The notes beneath the pieces are model-generated. The model was given only the letters and a program-made list of their open reading frames with translations, was not told where the DNA came from and ran no database searches. From Cryobacterium breve (lineage in GTDB: Bacteria > Actinomycetota > Actinomycetes > Actinomycetales > Microbacteriaceae), in contig NZ_SOGJ01000012.1 in NCBI RefSeq assembly GCF_004402375.1, positions 8,908-72,907 of the forward strand: a stretch of 64,000 nucleotides of DNA, written 5' to 3'. Of this stretch, positions 10,972 through 19,065 are shown one piece after another (positions within the stretch are counted from its first letter, which is position 1; every line of letters starts with the position of its first letter). Position numbers and translations under genes: made by a program.

Positions 10972-11862
10972 CTAGAGGATGAAAGTGCGGTAGCGGCTAG
11001 TCGCCGCCAACAGACCGATAACAGCGGCGATGACTCGCTCGGGGTTGTGGATGATGTCCCGGTACAGCACTCGCAGGCTCAGATAGCCCAGCATCGCGAG
11101 GTCGCAATCGCGGGTGCGGTCCCGCGCTTGGGCCTCCCAGCCTTCGTGGAACTGTCGACTGTCCGCCTCCACCACGATGCGCCCTTCCACGATCATGTCG
11201 ACGCGACCGACGCCGCCGATCTCGACCTGGATCTCTACGTGGAAGCCTGCTCCGAGAAACACGAGACGAAGCACGCTCTCCTGGCCGGATTCGCTACGTG
11301 AGTCGATGAGCGGGCGCAGGCGCTGGAACTCGGCGGGCAGCGCTGCGAAGACCTGGGCTACGGCGTGAGCCGCAAGCAGCTTCTGGTGCAGGGCATTCTC
11401 AAGAGAGGCGATCGCGAAGCTCGATTCCTGGCACCGGAAGCCCTGAACCAGGGCATCGGCCAGCCCGATGCGGAACTCGGTCCCGCCGCGGGGGTCGAGC
11501 AATTGACCCCAGTGGAGTTCCACACCGTCGCGGTTCTGGGAAGTGAGCTGCTGGAAACGGTCGTGCGGCGCCCGCAGCCGGGATGCGGTTGGGTCGAGGT
11601 GGATGTGCGCGAAAGCGCTGTCCAGGACGAAGATTCCGGCATTCGCCACCGCGGAAACACAAGCGAGTCGCCCACCCAGGCGTACCGCCTCGAGGATGTG
11701 CATATCCGTGTCGGGGAGCGCATAGTGCCCGCGACGTGCGCGCACCAGATATCCAGTTTCCACGGCCGCCCTCAGCGCACGCCAATCAGCGCCGGCTGCG
11801 TTCAGCGCCCCGGTCTCCGCGATCTGCACATTGTTGGAGCGGAAGTATTCTGCCCAAGTCAT
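10972..11862 (-). CDS. DUF559-like (Vsr-fold) protein with N-terminal AbiEi-type winged helix
   Basis: A 296-residue protein of a family common in actinobacteria. Residues 1-60 resemble the winged-helix domain of type IV antitoxin (AbiEi-like) proteins (GYLVRARRGHYALPD). The C-terminal third has the DUF559/Vsr-like PD-(D/E)xK pattern: VGRVDMIVEGRIVVEADSRQ, then FHEG and RDRTRDCDLAMLGY. The fold suggests a nuclease, but no activity is established for the family. No toxin partner is adjacent, so a toxin-antitoxin role is not supported. Family A repeats flank it on both sides (10775-10870 and 11969-12066). Confidence 0.7.
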   Translation of the reverse strand: MTWAEYFRSNNVQIAETGALNAAGADWRALRAAVETGYLVRARRGHYALPDTDMHILEAVRLGGRLACVSAVANAGIFVLDSAFAHIHLDPTASRLRAPHDRFQQLTSQNRDGVELHWGQLLDPRGGTEFRIGLADALVQGFRCQESSFAIASLENALHQKLLAAHAVAQVFAALPAEFQRLRPLIDSRSESGQESVLRLVFLGAGFHVEIQVEIGGVGRVDMIVEGRIVVEADSRQFHEGWEAQARDRTRDCDLAMLGYLSLRVLYRDIIHNPERVIAAVIGLLAATSRYRTFIL

Positions 11863-11968
11863 GTTGAAAGTGTGGACAGCGCCGGCCCGTGCTGCGACGA
11901 AGGCCTCAAGCCAGTGGACTGCTCAGGTCGAGCTGTGCTGTGGAGGACCCAGGTGTCACCGCCAGCCC

Positions 11969-12066
11969 GTGGCTAATTCAGGAGAATTGTCTTCGCCTCG
12001 AGGGAGAAACCGCACTGGTCCGGCATCCGTTGGCACCGCCCACGTTGAATCTCCTGAGTTAGCCAC
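11969..12066. repeat. Family A palindrome-ended repeat, copy A3 (98 bp)
   Basis: Ends GTGGCTAATTCAGGAGA and TCTCCTGAGTTAGCCAC. The interior contains CCGCACTGGTC, also found as CCGCACTGGTTCGG in A4 and CGCGCTGGTTCGG in A7. It lies upstream of the DUF559-like gene and downstream of glpK. Confidence 0.85.
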
Positions 12067-12083
12067 ACAGACCGGCACGGATG

Positions 12084-12121
12084 CCGAAACCCGGCGGCCG
12101 GGACTGGCCGCCGGGTTTCGG
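12084..12121 (-). terminator. Strong terminator hairpin after glpK
   Basis: A perfect 16-bp stem (CCGAAACCCGGCGGCC at 12084-12099 and its complement at 12106-12121) with a 6-nt loop. It lies 54 bp beyond the glpK stop on the minus strand. It has no T tract, as with other actinobacterial terminators. Confidence 0.75.
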
Positions 12122-12135
12122 GGGTGAGGGTGGTG

Positions 12136-12175
12136 CAGCGCGGCAGCGCGGCAGCGCGGCAGCGCGGCAGCGCGG
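12136..12175. repeat. 8-bp tandem repeat touching the glpK stop codon
   Basis: Five consecutive copies of AGCGCGGC (allowing for edges) end directly at the glpK stop codon (12178-12176). This is a slippage-prone tract located between the stop codon and the terminator hairpin. Confidence 0.85.
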
Positions 12176-13690
12176 CTAGACGACGTCGGCGTCGACCCAG
12201 TCGAGGGACTTGGTGATGGCCTTCTTCCAGTTGCGCAGCAGGCGGTCGCGCTCGGCGACGTCCATGCTCGGCTCCCAGCGGGCGTCTTCCTGCCAGTTTG
12301 ACCGCAGCTCGTCGAGGTCGTTCCAGAAGCCGACCGCCAGGCCGGCCGCGTAGGCGGCACCCAGGGCGGTCGTCTCCGCCACCACCGGACGAACGACGGA
12401 CACACCCAGGATGTCGGCCTGGAACTGCATCAGCAGGTCATTGGCCGAGGCCCCACCATCCACCTTGAGTTCCGTGAGCGGCACGCCGGAGTCGGCGTTG
12501 ACCGCGTCCAGAACCTCGCGGCTCTGGTAAGCGATCGCCTCAAGCGCGGCCCGGGCGATGTGGCCCTTGTTCACGTAGCGGGTGAGGCCGACCAGGGCGC
12601 CACGGGCATCCGCACGCCAGTACGGGGCGAACAGTCCGGAAAAGGCCGGCACGAAGTAGGCGCCGCCGTTGTCCTCGACCGACAGAGCCAGCGACTCGAT
12701 CTCTTCGGCCGTGTGGATGATGCCCAGGTTGTCCCGCAGCCACTGCACAAGGGAGCCGGTGACTGCGATGGAGCCCTCCAGGGCGTAGTGCGTCTCGCCC
12801 TCGCCGAGCTTGTAGCCGACCGTGGTGAGCAAGCCGTTCTTGGAGTGGATGATCTCGGTGCCGGTATTGAAGATCAGGAAGTTACCGGTGCCGTAGGTGT
12901 TCTTGGCCTCACCCTGGTCGAAGGCGGCCTGGCCGAACGTCGCGGCCTGCTGGTCGCCGAGGATGCCGCTGATCGGGGTCTCGCGCAGCAGGCTGTGACC
13001 GCTGGCGACGCCGTAGACCTCGGAGGAGGAGCGGATCTCGGGCAGCATCGACCGCGGCACGTTGAACGCCGCGAGGATCTCGTCGTCCCATTGCAGGGTT
13101 TTCAGGTCCATGAACATGGTGCGGCTGGCGTTGGTGACGTCGGTCGCGTGCACGCCGTCCTCGAGGCCTCCGGTAAGGTTCCACAGCACCCAGGTGTCGG
13201 TGGTGCCGAACATGAGGTCGCCGGCCTCGGCCTTCTCCCGAGCCCCCTCGACGTTCTCGAGGATCCAGACGATCTTCGTGCCGGAGAAATACGTCGCCAG
13301 CGGCAGGCCGACGGTGGCCTTGAACCGGTCGACGCCACCGTCGGCGGCGAGGCGGTCGACGATCGGCTGAGTGCGCGTGTCCTGCCAGACGATGGCGTTG
13401 TAGACGGGGATGCCGGTGCGGCGGTCCCAGACGACGGCTGTCTCGCGCTGGTTGGTGATGCCCACGGCGGCGATGTCGTGGCGGGTCAGGTTGGCCTTGG
13501 CCAGAGCCGAACCGATGACCTCACGGGTGTTGTTCCAGATCTCCATCGGGTCGTGCTCGACCCAGCCGGCCCGCGGGAAGATCTGCTCGTGCTCGAGCTG
13601 CCCGGTCGAGATGATCGACCCGGCCTTGTCGAAGATGATCGCACGCGAACTGGTCGTGCCCTGGTCGATTGAGATGACGTACTTTGCCAT
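12176..13690 (-). CDS. glpK: Glycerol kinase
   Basis: A 504-residue FGGY-family kinase converting glycerol to sn-glycerol 3-phosphate. The start is ATG 13690 ([17 protein letters not shown]), preceded by AAGGAGTTAACA. N-terminal phosphate-1 motif [20 protein letters not shown]-like [16 protein letters not shown], and the C-terminal [18 protein letters not shown] nucleotide motif are all present. It is the last gene of glpD-glpF-glpK, with an 86-bp gap after glpF. It makes the substrate for GlpD. Confidence 0.97.
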   Translation of the reverse strand: MAKYVISIDQGTTSSRAIIFDKAGSIISTGQLEHEQIFPRAGWVEHDPMEIWNNTREVIGSALAKANLTRHDIAAVGITNQRETAVVWDRRTGIPVYNAIVWQDTRTQPIVDRLAADGGVDRFKATVGLPLATYFSGTKIVWILENVEGAREKAEAGDLMFGTTDTWVLWNLTGGLEDGVHATDVTNASRTMFMDLKTLQWDDEILAAFNVPRSMLPEIRSSSEVYGVASGHSLLRETPISGILGDQQAATFGQAAFDQGEAKNTYGTGNFLIFNTGTEIIHSKNGLLTTVGYKLGEGETHYALEGSIAVTGSLVQWLRDNLGIIHTAEEIESLALSVEDNGGAYFVPAFSGLFAPYWRADARGALVGLTRYVNKGHIARAALEAIAYQSREVLDAVNADSGVPLTELKVDGGASANDLLMQFQADILGVSVVRPVVAETTALGAAYAAGLAVGFWNDLDELRSNWQEDARWEPSMDVAERDRLLRNWKKAITKSLDWVDADVV

Positions 13691-13776
13691 TGTTAACTCC
13701 TTTGTCACTGCCGGGATCAAGGTAATTCGAGATTGGAAAAAAGAAGAGAAGAGAAGAGAAGGATGCTGCCCGGCGG

Positions 13777-14541
13777 CTAGGCCAGGATCGGCAGCAGGAA
13801 CGCTGAGCTCCACCCCGCCAGCAATCCACCGATGACCGGGCCGACGACGGGCACCCACGAGTAGGCCCAGTCGGAGGAGCTCTTGCCCTTGATCGGCAGC
13901 AGGAAGTGCGCAATGCGCGGTCCGAGGTCACGGGCGGGGTTGATCGCGTAGCCGGTCGGTCCGCCCAGCGAAGTACCGATCACGATCACGAGCAGGGCCA
14001 CCGGCAGGGCGCCGAGGGCAGCCAGACCGCCGTTCTCGCCCTGGCGGCCGGCGCCGAAGGCGATGACGACGAAGACGAGCACGAACGTGCCGATGATCTC
14101 GGTGACCAGGTTCCAGCCGTATGAACGGATGGCAGGGCCAGTGGCGAACACACCGAGCTTGCTGGCAGGATCCGGTTCCTGGTCGAAGTGCTGCTTGTAC
14201 GCGAGCCAGACAAAGGTGGCACCCAGGATGGCACCGAGTATCTGGGCCGCGATGTACGCCGCAACGGACGCGACGTTGACCGGAACGCCCGAGCCGAACT
14301 CGGAGGCATCGGAAGCCACGAGCCCCAGGGTCACGGCCGGGTTCAGGTGCGCACCGGAGTTGTAGGCGACGATCACCCCGGCGAAGACCGCAAGGCCCCA
14401 GCCGATCGTGACCATGAGGAATCCACCCCCGAAACCCTTGTTCTTGGTTAGGGCGACGTTGGCGACAACGCCGCAGCCGAGTAAGACGAGGAGGGCGGTG
14501 CCCACCAGCTCCGAGAGGAAGACGATACCGAGATTGTCCAC
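13777..14541 (-). CDS. glpF: Glycerol uptake facilitator (aquaglyceroporin)
   Basis: A 254-residue MIP-family channel with six transmembrane helices. GTG 14541 is the start, preceded by AAAGGA at 7 nt. The first NPA box is in [10 protein letters not shown]. The second half carries the matching motif [13 protein letters not shown], whose Asp after the Arg is the hallmark of glycerol-conducting GlpF rather than water-selective AqpZ. It sits between glpD and glpK and brings glycerol to GlpK by facilitated diffusion. Confidence 0.95.
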   Translation of the reverse strand: MDNLGIVFLSELVGTALLVLLGCGVVANVALTKNKGFGGGFLMVTIGWGLAVFAGVIVAYNSGAHLNPAVTLGLVASDASEFGSGVPVNVASVAAYIAAQILGAILGATFVWLAYKQHFDQEPDPASKLGVFATGPAIRSYGWNLVTEIIGTFVLVFVVIAFGAGRQGENGGLAALGALPVALLVIVIGTSLGGPTGYAINPARDLGPRIAHFLLPIKGKSSSDWAYSWVPVVGPVIGGLLAGWSSAFLLPILA

Positions 14542-14594
14542 GTTGACATCCTTTGTGATCAGTGAATTGAAGGAACGAATGAAACGAAAATTTT

Positions 14595-14617
14595 ATCCTC
14601 CGCGCCCGGCGGAGGGC
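14595..14617 (-). terminator. Possible terminator or attenuator after glpD
   Basis: On the minus strand CCTCCG-CCGGGCG-CGGAGG is followed by ATAAAATTTT. It lies between glpD and glpF, so it may only partly stop transcription into glpFK, or may mark separate units. Confidence 0.4.
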
Positions 14618-14651
14618 AGACCGGAGGGATACGGGGCAGCCCCGAGTAGAG

Positions 14652-16418
14652 CTAGACGGCCGGCAGAGCCGACGCTTCCGCCGGGTCCAGCTGCACGCCG
14701 TACAGGTCGCGCAGCGTGTTCGCCGCGGTGTCGACCTCGTGCGCGCTGCGGGCGGCATCCCAGCCAAGGACGGGTGCGAGCACCCGGGCCAACTCGGCGA
14801 GCAGCGGACGGGTCACCTCGCCGCGGAAGGCGATGCTGGTGCGCCGCAGCAACAGGTCGATCAGGTGAACGACCGATTCCGTAGACGCGATGAGTTCGAT
14901 CTCGCGCCGGGTGTACCCAGGGTGCTGCTCGAGTGCCGCGTCGGGTTCGGCGGTGAGCCAGGAGATCACCTCGGCGGCGCGGGTTCCATAGCGGGTCAGG
15001 AGCACGTCGGCACGATCGGCGCCTACCTCGCCACTGTTCGCGTCGACCCAGACCCGGCGCGCGGCATCCGTCGCCGGGAAGTCACGGCCGCCACCGATCG
15101 CGAGACCGACCGTCGAGACGGTGCGCGAAAGGCCGAGCAGGGTCAGGATGTCCCCACTCAGGTGCTCGGCCAGGGCGCGGAAGGTGGTCCACTTGCCGCC
15201 GACCAGGCTGAGCAGGGTGCCGGGCCGGGCACCCAGCGGGCGGGACTCGATGCGATAGTCGCGGGAGACGAATCCGGGGGCTTCGTCGTCGTGGCGGGGC
15301 AGCGGGCGCACACCGGCGAACCGGAAGACGATCTGGGACCGGTCAACGGCCACCGTCGGAAAGACGTGATTGACCAGTTCGAAGAAGTAGTCGACCTCGG
15401 CCTCGGTGCAGCGAGCCGGTTGGGTCATGTCGTGCTCGAGGTCGGTCGTGCCCACCAGGACGCGGCCCGCGAGCGGGTAGATCAGCACGATACGGCCGTC
15501 TTTGTGCTCAAAGAAGATCTCCCGGCCACCGGTGGCGGCGAGCAGCTCCGGGTTGTCGAGCACGATGTGTGACCCCTTGGTGCCGCCCATGTAGGTGCTC
15601 GCCTGGCCGAGGGCCGTGTTCGTGAGGTCGGTCCAGGGTCCGGACGTGTTGACCACGATGTCGGCCACGAAGGTGAACTCGGCTCCGGTGACGGCGTTGC
15701 GCAGGCGCACGCCAGCGTCATCCATTCCGACTGCCTCGATGTAGTTGGCGCTGCGCGCGTGGGTTCCGGCGGCCAGGCCGTCGGCGAGCACGTCGAGTGC
15801 GAGCCGCTCCGGGTCGTGCATGGAGGCGTCGTAGTAGGTGGCCGTGTACTTGAGGCCGGGGTTGATCTTCGACAGCAGCTTGAGTGACGCCTTCCGGCCG
15901 AGGAACTCGTGCCGGGGCACGTTGCCGCCGTCGCGCGAGAAGGAATCGTAGAGCATCATGCCGATCTTGATCAGCAGGGCTCCGCGCTCCTGAGCCTTGC
16001 CCTGCTTGTGGGTGAGGAAGCGCATCGGCGCGGACATGACCCCAGAGAAGGTTGAGTAGATCGGGATGGTCGTCTTGAGCGGCTTGACGTAGTGGGGGGC
16101 GATCTTGAGCAGGCTGTTGCGTTCCTCGACCGACTCCTTGACCAGACGGAATTCACCGTTCTCGAGGTAGCGCACGCCGCCGTGGATCATGTGCGATGAC
16201 GCCGACGAGGCGCCGGAGACGTAGTCGCCCTTGTCGACGATGACGACATCGACACCCTGCAGAGCCAGGTCACGGAAGGTGGCGATGCCGTTGATGCCGG
16301 CACCGATGATGAGCACCTGAGCCTGCGGGCGATCCTGCACGGCGGCCTGGGCGGCGGCGGCACTGGATCGTGGCTGGGCAGAGGACGACTCGGGTGATGA
16401 CAGCACTGATGCGCTCAC
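14652..16418 (-). CDS. glpD: Aerobic glycerol-3-phosphate dehydrogenase
   Basis: A 588-residue membrane-associated flavoenzyme oxidising glycerol 3-phosphate to dihydroxyacetone phosphate with quinone as acceptor. The FAD fold is VLIIGAGINGIATFRDLALQG near residue 35, followed by SGASSASSHMIHGGVRYLE, a GlpD hallmark. The C-terminal DAO_C domain covers about 430-560. The start taken is GTG 16418; the first ~30 residues (Ser/Ala-rich) are non-conserved, so a later start is possible. It is divergent from a SorC-type regulator with 137 bp between them. Confidence 0.93.
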   Translation of the reverse strand: MSASVLSSPESSSAQPRSSAAAAQAAVQDRPQAQVLIIGAGINGIATFRDLALQGVDVVIVDKGDYVSGASSASSHMIHGGVRYLENGEFRLVKESVEERNSLLKIAPHYVKPLKTTIPIYSTFSGVMSAPMRFLTHKQGKAQERGALLIKIGMMLYDSFSRDGGNVPRHEFLGRKASLKLLSKINPGLKYTATYYDASMHDPERLALDVLADGLAAGTHARSANYIEAVGMDDAGVRLRNAVTGAEFTFVADIVVNTSGPWTDLTNTALGQASTYMGGTKGSHIVLDNPELLAATGGREIFFEHKDGRIVLIYPLAGRVLVGTTDLEHDMTQPARCTEAEVDYFFELVNHVFPTVAVDRSQIVFRFAGVRPLPRHDDEAPGFVSRDYRIESRPLGARPGTLLSLVGGKWTTFRALAEHLSGDILTLLGLSRTVSTVGLAIGGGRDFPATDAARRVWVDANSGEVGADRADVLLTRYGTRAAEVISWLTAEPDAALEQHPGYTRREIELIASTESVVHLIDLLLRRTSIAFRGEVTRPLLAELARVLAPVLGWDAARSAHEVDTAANTLRDLYGVQLDPAEASALPAV

Positions 16419-16530
16419 TTCTCTGTGGTTGGAAACCGTGATGGTCTGTCACAGCCGACCCCTCGACCGCACACTGCGCAGCGGGGGACACTGTCCACCC
16501 TGCTAGGTTCTACACAAACGGTCAAGCAGT

Positions 16531-16546
16531 TTGAACATATGTGCAA
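16531..16546. promoter_or_regulatory. Likely operator in the glpD / SorC-regulator gap
   Basis: TTGAACATATGTGCAA is a 16-bp imperfect palindrome (TTG-ACATATGT-CAA, one mismatched pair). It ends at the ribosome-binding site of the regulator gene. SorC/DeoR-type regulators usually bind such dyads near their own gene. A related dyad occurs at 19019-19032. Binding is an inference. Confidence 0.5.
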
Positions 16547-16555
16547 GGAGTCAGA

Positions 16556-17524
16556 ATGACCCATCCGGACGATCTGTCGCTGTCCGAACGCACCAGTGAC
16601 GCTCTCACTGCCGCCCATCTGTATTACATGCAGGACCTGACCATGGAGGCCATCGCGCGGGAGCTGCACACGTCCCGCTCTTCGGTGTCCCGCCTGCTCA
16701 GCCAGGCCAGAACCAGCGGGTTGGTCGACATCCAGATCCGGTCCCCGCTCGACGCGACGAGCCGGGTGGAGAAACTGATCCTGGACCGCTTCAAGGTCAC
16801 CGCGCACGTTGTGCCGGTACCCGACCACGCGAGCGACGTCGACCGTCTGGAGCGCGTGGCCCTCTCGGTTGCACGAATTCTCGGCGAGTTTTTCGACTCG
16901 AACATGATCATGGGCATCGCCTGGGGCTCGACGATGAATGCGGTCAGTCGCCACGTGACGCCCAAACGCACGCACAATGCGCAGATAGTGCAGTTGAACG
17001 GGGCCGGCAACACGCGCAGCACCGGGCTCGACTACGCCAACGAGATCCTGCAGCGGTTCAGCAACGCGTTCGGCGCCCGCCTGGAACAGTTCCCGGTTCC
17101 CACCTTTTTCGACGACCCGTCCACACGCACGGCATACTGGCGGGAACGCGGCCTGCGCAGGCTTTTGGAGATGCAGGGGAACATGGACGTCGCTCTCTTC
17201 AGCGTGGGTTCGCCCTTCTCCAACGTCCCCAGCCACGTCTATGTCGGCGGTTACCTCGACGATGACGAGCTCACGGCGCTCAGCGACGCCGAGGTCGTCG
17301 GCGACGTCGCGACGGTCTTCTACCGCGTGGACGGCTCCACCGACGGCATCCCGCTCAATGATCGCGGCACCGGCCCGGAACTCTCGGTGCTGCGCCGCAC
17401 CCCCCGGCGCATCTGCGTCGTCTCGGGCAAGTCCAAGGTGGACAGTCTCCGCGGTGCGCTGGCCGCCAACCTGATCACCGACCTGTTCATCGACGAAAGC
17501 ACCGCCCGGGAACTGTGCGAGTGA
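16556..17524 (+). CDS. SorC/DeoR-type sugar-binding transcriptional regulator
   Basis: A 322-residue regulator. ATG 16556 is preceded by AAGGAG at 5 nt. A helix-turn-helix covers about residues 24-55 (MEAIARELHTSRSSVSRLLS). The rest is the SorC sugar-binding domain (MIMGIAWGSTMNAV; VGSPFSNVPSHVYVGGYL), which binds phosphorylated sugars or polyols in characterised members. It lies between glpD and gldA, so it is the obvious candidate controller of glycerol use, by analogy with GolR-type regulators. The effector cannot be told from sequence. Confidence 0.85.
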   Translation: MTHPDDLSLSERTSDALTAAHLYYMQDLTMEAIARELHTSRSSVSRLLSQARTSGLVDIQIRSPLDATSRVEKLILDRFKVTAHVVPVPDHASDVDRLERVALSVARILGEFFDSNMIMGIAWGSTMNAVSRHVTPKRTHNAQIVQLNGAGNTRSTGLDYANEILQRFSNAFGARLEQFPVPTFFDDPSTRTAYWRERGLRRLLEMQGNMDVALFSVGSPFSNVPSHVYVGGYLDDDELTALSDAEVVGDVATVFYRVDGSTDGIPLNDRGTGPELSVLRRTPRRICVVSGKSKVDSLRGALAANLITDLFIDESTARELCE

Positions 17525-17533
17525 GCAGACGCA

Positions 17534-17575
17534 GGCCCGCCGGCGCCATTGAAGGTTCATGGCGACCGGCGGGCC
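17534..17575. terminator. Bidirectional terminator between the regulator and gldA
   Basis: GGCCCGCCGGCGCCAT (17534-17549) pairs with ATGGCGACCGGCGGGCC (17559-17575), leaving one bulged base and a 9-nt loop. It sits between the two convergent stops and can serve both genes. Confidence 0.75.
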
Positions 17576-17581
17576 GACAGG

Positions 17582-18727
17582 TCAGTGCTTCTGCACGTAC
17601 ATGACGGGGGCAGGAAGGCCGCGTGCCAACCGCACGGAGCGCGAGAGCCGCTCAATCGACTTGAGAGCGTCGAGAACGTCGTCGGCAGTGACCACGAACG
17701 GCATGTTGTGGATCGTCTCACCCGGCAGGGTCGACGCCGTGGCGATGGCCCTCAGCTCCTTCTCGTCGTCCACGCTGAGACCGATCTCGGTCAACGTGGT
17801 GGGCAATCCGACGAGAGTGGTGAACTCGATGAAGTCCTCCACCTCCGCCCGTGGCGCGCCCTCGAGTACCAGCTGGGTCAGCGAGCCGATGTTCACCTTC
17901 TGACCATGGGTGAGCCCGTGGGTCTGCGGAGCCGCGGTCAGGCCGTTGTGGATGGCGTGGGCGGCGGCCAGTCCGCCCGACTCGAAACCGAGTCCCGAGA
18001 GGAGCGTGTTCGCCTCCACCAGTTTTTCGAGTGCCGGAGTGACCAGGTTGTCACGCACGGCGTCGAGAGCGGGAAGGGCGTTCTCCCAGATGACGTCCCA
18101 CGACAACTTGGCGAGAGCGGTGCCGGTCTGGGTCGGCAGTCCCCCTGCCATCGTGGTCGCATGAGCAGCCGCCGTGGCCCGAGCTTCGAGCCAAGTTGCC
18201 AGCGCGTCGCCGACTCCGGCAATCAGGAACTCGACCGGCGCGTTGGCCACGATCTGGGTGTCAATGAGCACGAGGTCGGGGTTGCGCGGGAAGAAACGGT
18301 ATTCGACGAACTCTCCCTCATCCGTGTAGATCACAGAGAGTGCGGAGGTGGGAGCATCGGTCGACGCCACCGTGGGCACGCTGACCCAGCGAATACCGGC
18401 AAGGAAGCCGGCAGCCTTGGCGGAATCGATCGTGCTCCCGCCACCCACGCCGATGATCACGTCGGCGTGGGTTGCGCGGATCTTCTCAACGAGCGCGTCG
18501 ACAGCGGATGCGGTCGCGAAGCGGCCGAATGCGACTCGTTCGACGCGGAGGCCGGCAGCAGCGAAGCTCGCCGACACCTGCTCTCCCGCGAAACCCCACA
18601 CGACGTCATCAGCGACGATCAGGGGGGCGGAGCCGATCTGGGATACGAATTCGCCGAGGCGATCGATCGCTCCCTTGCCTTGGACGTAACGTCCGGGGCT
18701 CATGACTGTGCGGATTGGAGTGGTCAT
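17582..18727 (-). CDS. gldA: Glycerol dehydrogenase
   Basis: A 381-residue iron/zinc-type alcohol dehydrogenase oxidising glycerol to dihydroxyacetone with NAD. The start is ATG 18727 (MTTPIRTVMSPGRYVQG), after AGAAGG. The NAD motif GVGGGSTIDSAKAAGF is near residue 95. STDAPTSALSVIYTDEGEF is the GldA-specific segment. Metal-ligand histidines are in HAIHNGL and THGLTHGQKV. The downstream dhaKLM system would phosphorylate the dihydroxyacetone produced, giving a second glycerol route beside glpFKD. Confidence 0.93.
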   Translation of the reverse strand: MTTPIRTVMSPGRYVQGKGAIDRLGEFVSQIGSAPLIVADDVVWGFAGEQVSASFAAAGLRVERVAFGRFATASAVDALVEKIRATHADVIIGVGGGSTIDSAKAAGFLAGIRWVSVPTVASTDAPTSALSVIYTDEGEFVEYRFFPRNPDLVLIDTQIVANAPVEFLIAGVGDALATWLEARATAAAHATTMAGGLPTQTGTALAKLSWDVIWENALPALDAVRDNLVTPALEKLVEANTLLSGLGFESGGLAAAHAIHNGLTAAPQTHGLTHGQKVNIGSLTQLVLEGAPRAEVEDFIEFTTLVGLPTTLTEIGLSVDDEKELRAIATASTLPGETIHNMPFVVTADDVLDALKSIERLSRSVRLARGLPAPVMYVQKH

Positions 18728-19065
18728 CGTGGACCTTCTTCCTGGTCGAACTGCGTCTACATCTTTGTCGGACGGCGGCGGTGAACCGGTCTTCCGGGGC
18801 ACAGATTTCACCCTACGCCCGCCGATTCCACCACATCTGGATGCTGTGCCGCGGGCGACCGTGGGACCGCACCCGCCGAGCCCTGCTCGCACGTCCGCCC
18901 AGACCCGAGCCAACGGCTGGGAGCGGGGATCTGACGCAGAAACACGCGCCTGAAGCCGTTTTTATGAATGCTATTCAGGATTAAGCGGACATTCACTGTT
19001 ATTCCTGAAGCCGCCCGGTGCACATTTGTGCAGATCTGATGCCCGGGCGGGCCCGACGCCGGCAG
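18728..19065. other. Non-coding region upstream of gldA
   Basis: This 338-bp region probably holds the gldA promoter on the minus strand. It contains TGAAT-GCT-ATTCA (18965-18977), a direct repeat CCTGAAGCCG (18949-18958 and 19004-19013, 55 bp apart) and the dyad at 19019-19032. The part from 18950 to 19032 is clearly AT-richer than its surroundings. No gene was seen. Confidence 0.55.
19019..19032. promoter_or_regulatory. Dyad TGCACATTTGTGCA, candidate regulator site
   Basis: A 14-bp palindrome (TGCACA-TT-TGTGCA) resembles the right half of the operator candidate at 16531-16546 (ACATATGTGCAA). It lies upstream of gldA and just past the end of the dhaM fusion gene. Shared control by the SorC-type regulator is an inference. 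Confidence 0.4.

Noticed and set aside
10972-11862. Type IV toxin-antitoxin module
   Set aside because: Only the AbiEi-like N-terminal domain is present; no AbiEii-like nucleotidyltransferase toxin is adjacent.
10559-12066. Family A elements as ends of a classical insertion sequence
   Set aside because: No transposase lies between any pair, each copy has its own inverted ends within about 100 bp, and no target duplication was seen.
12560-13672. A 370-residue forward frame opposite glpK
   Set aside because: Antisense to a canonical glycerol kinase; composition is typical of a mirror frame.
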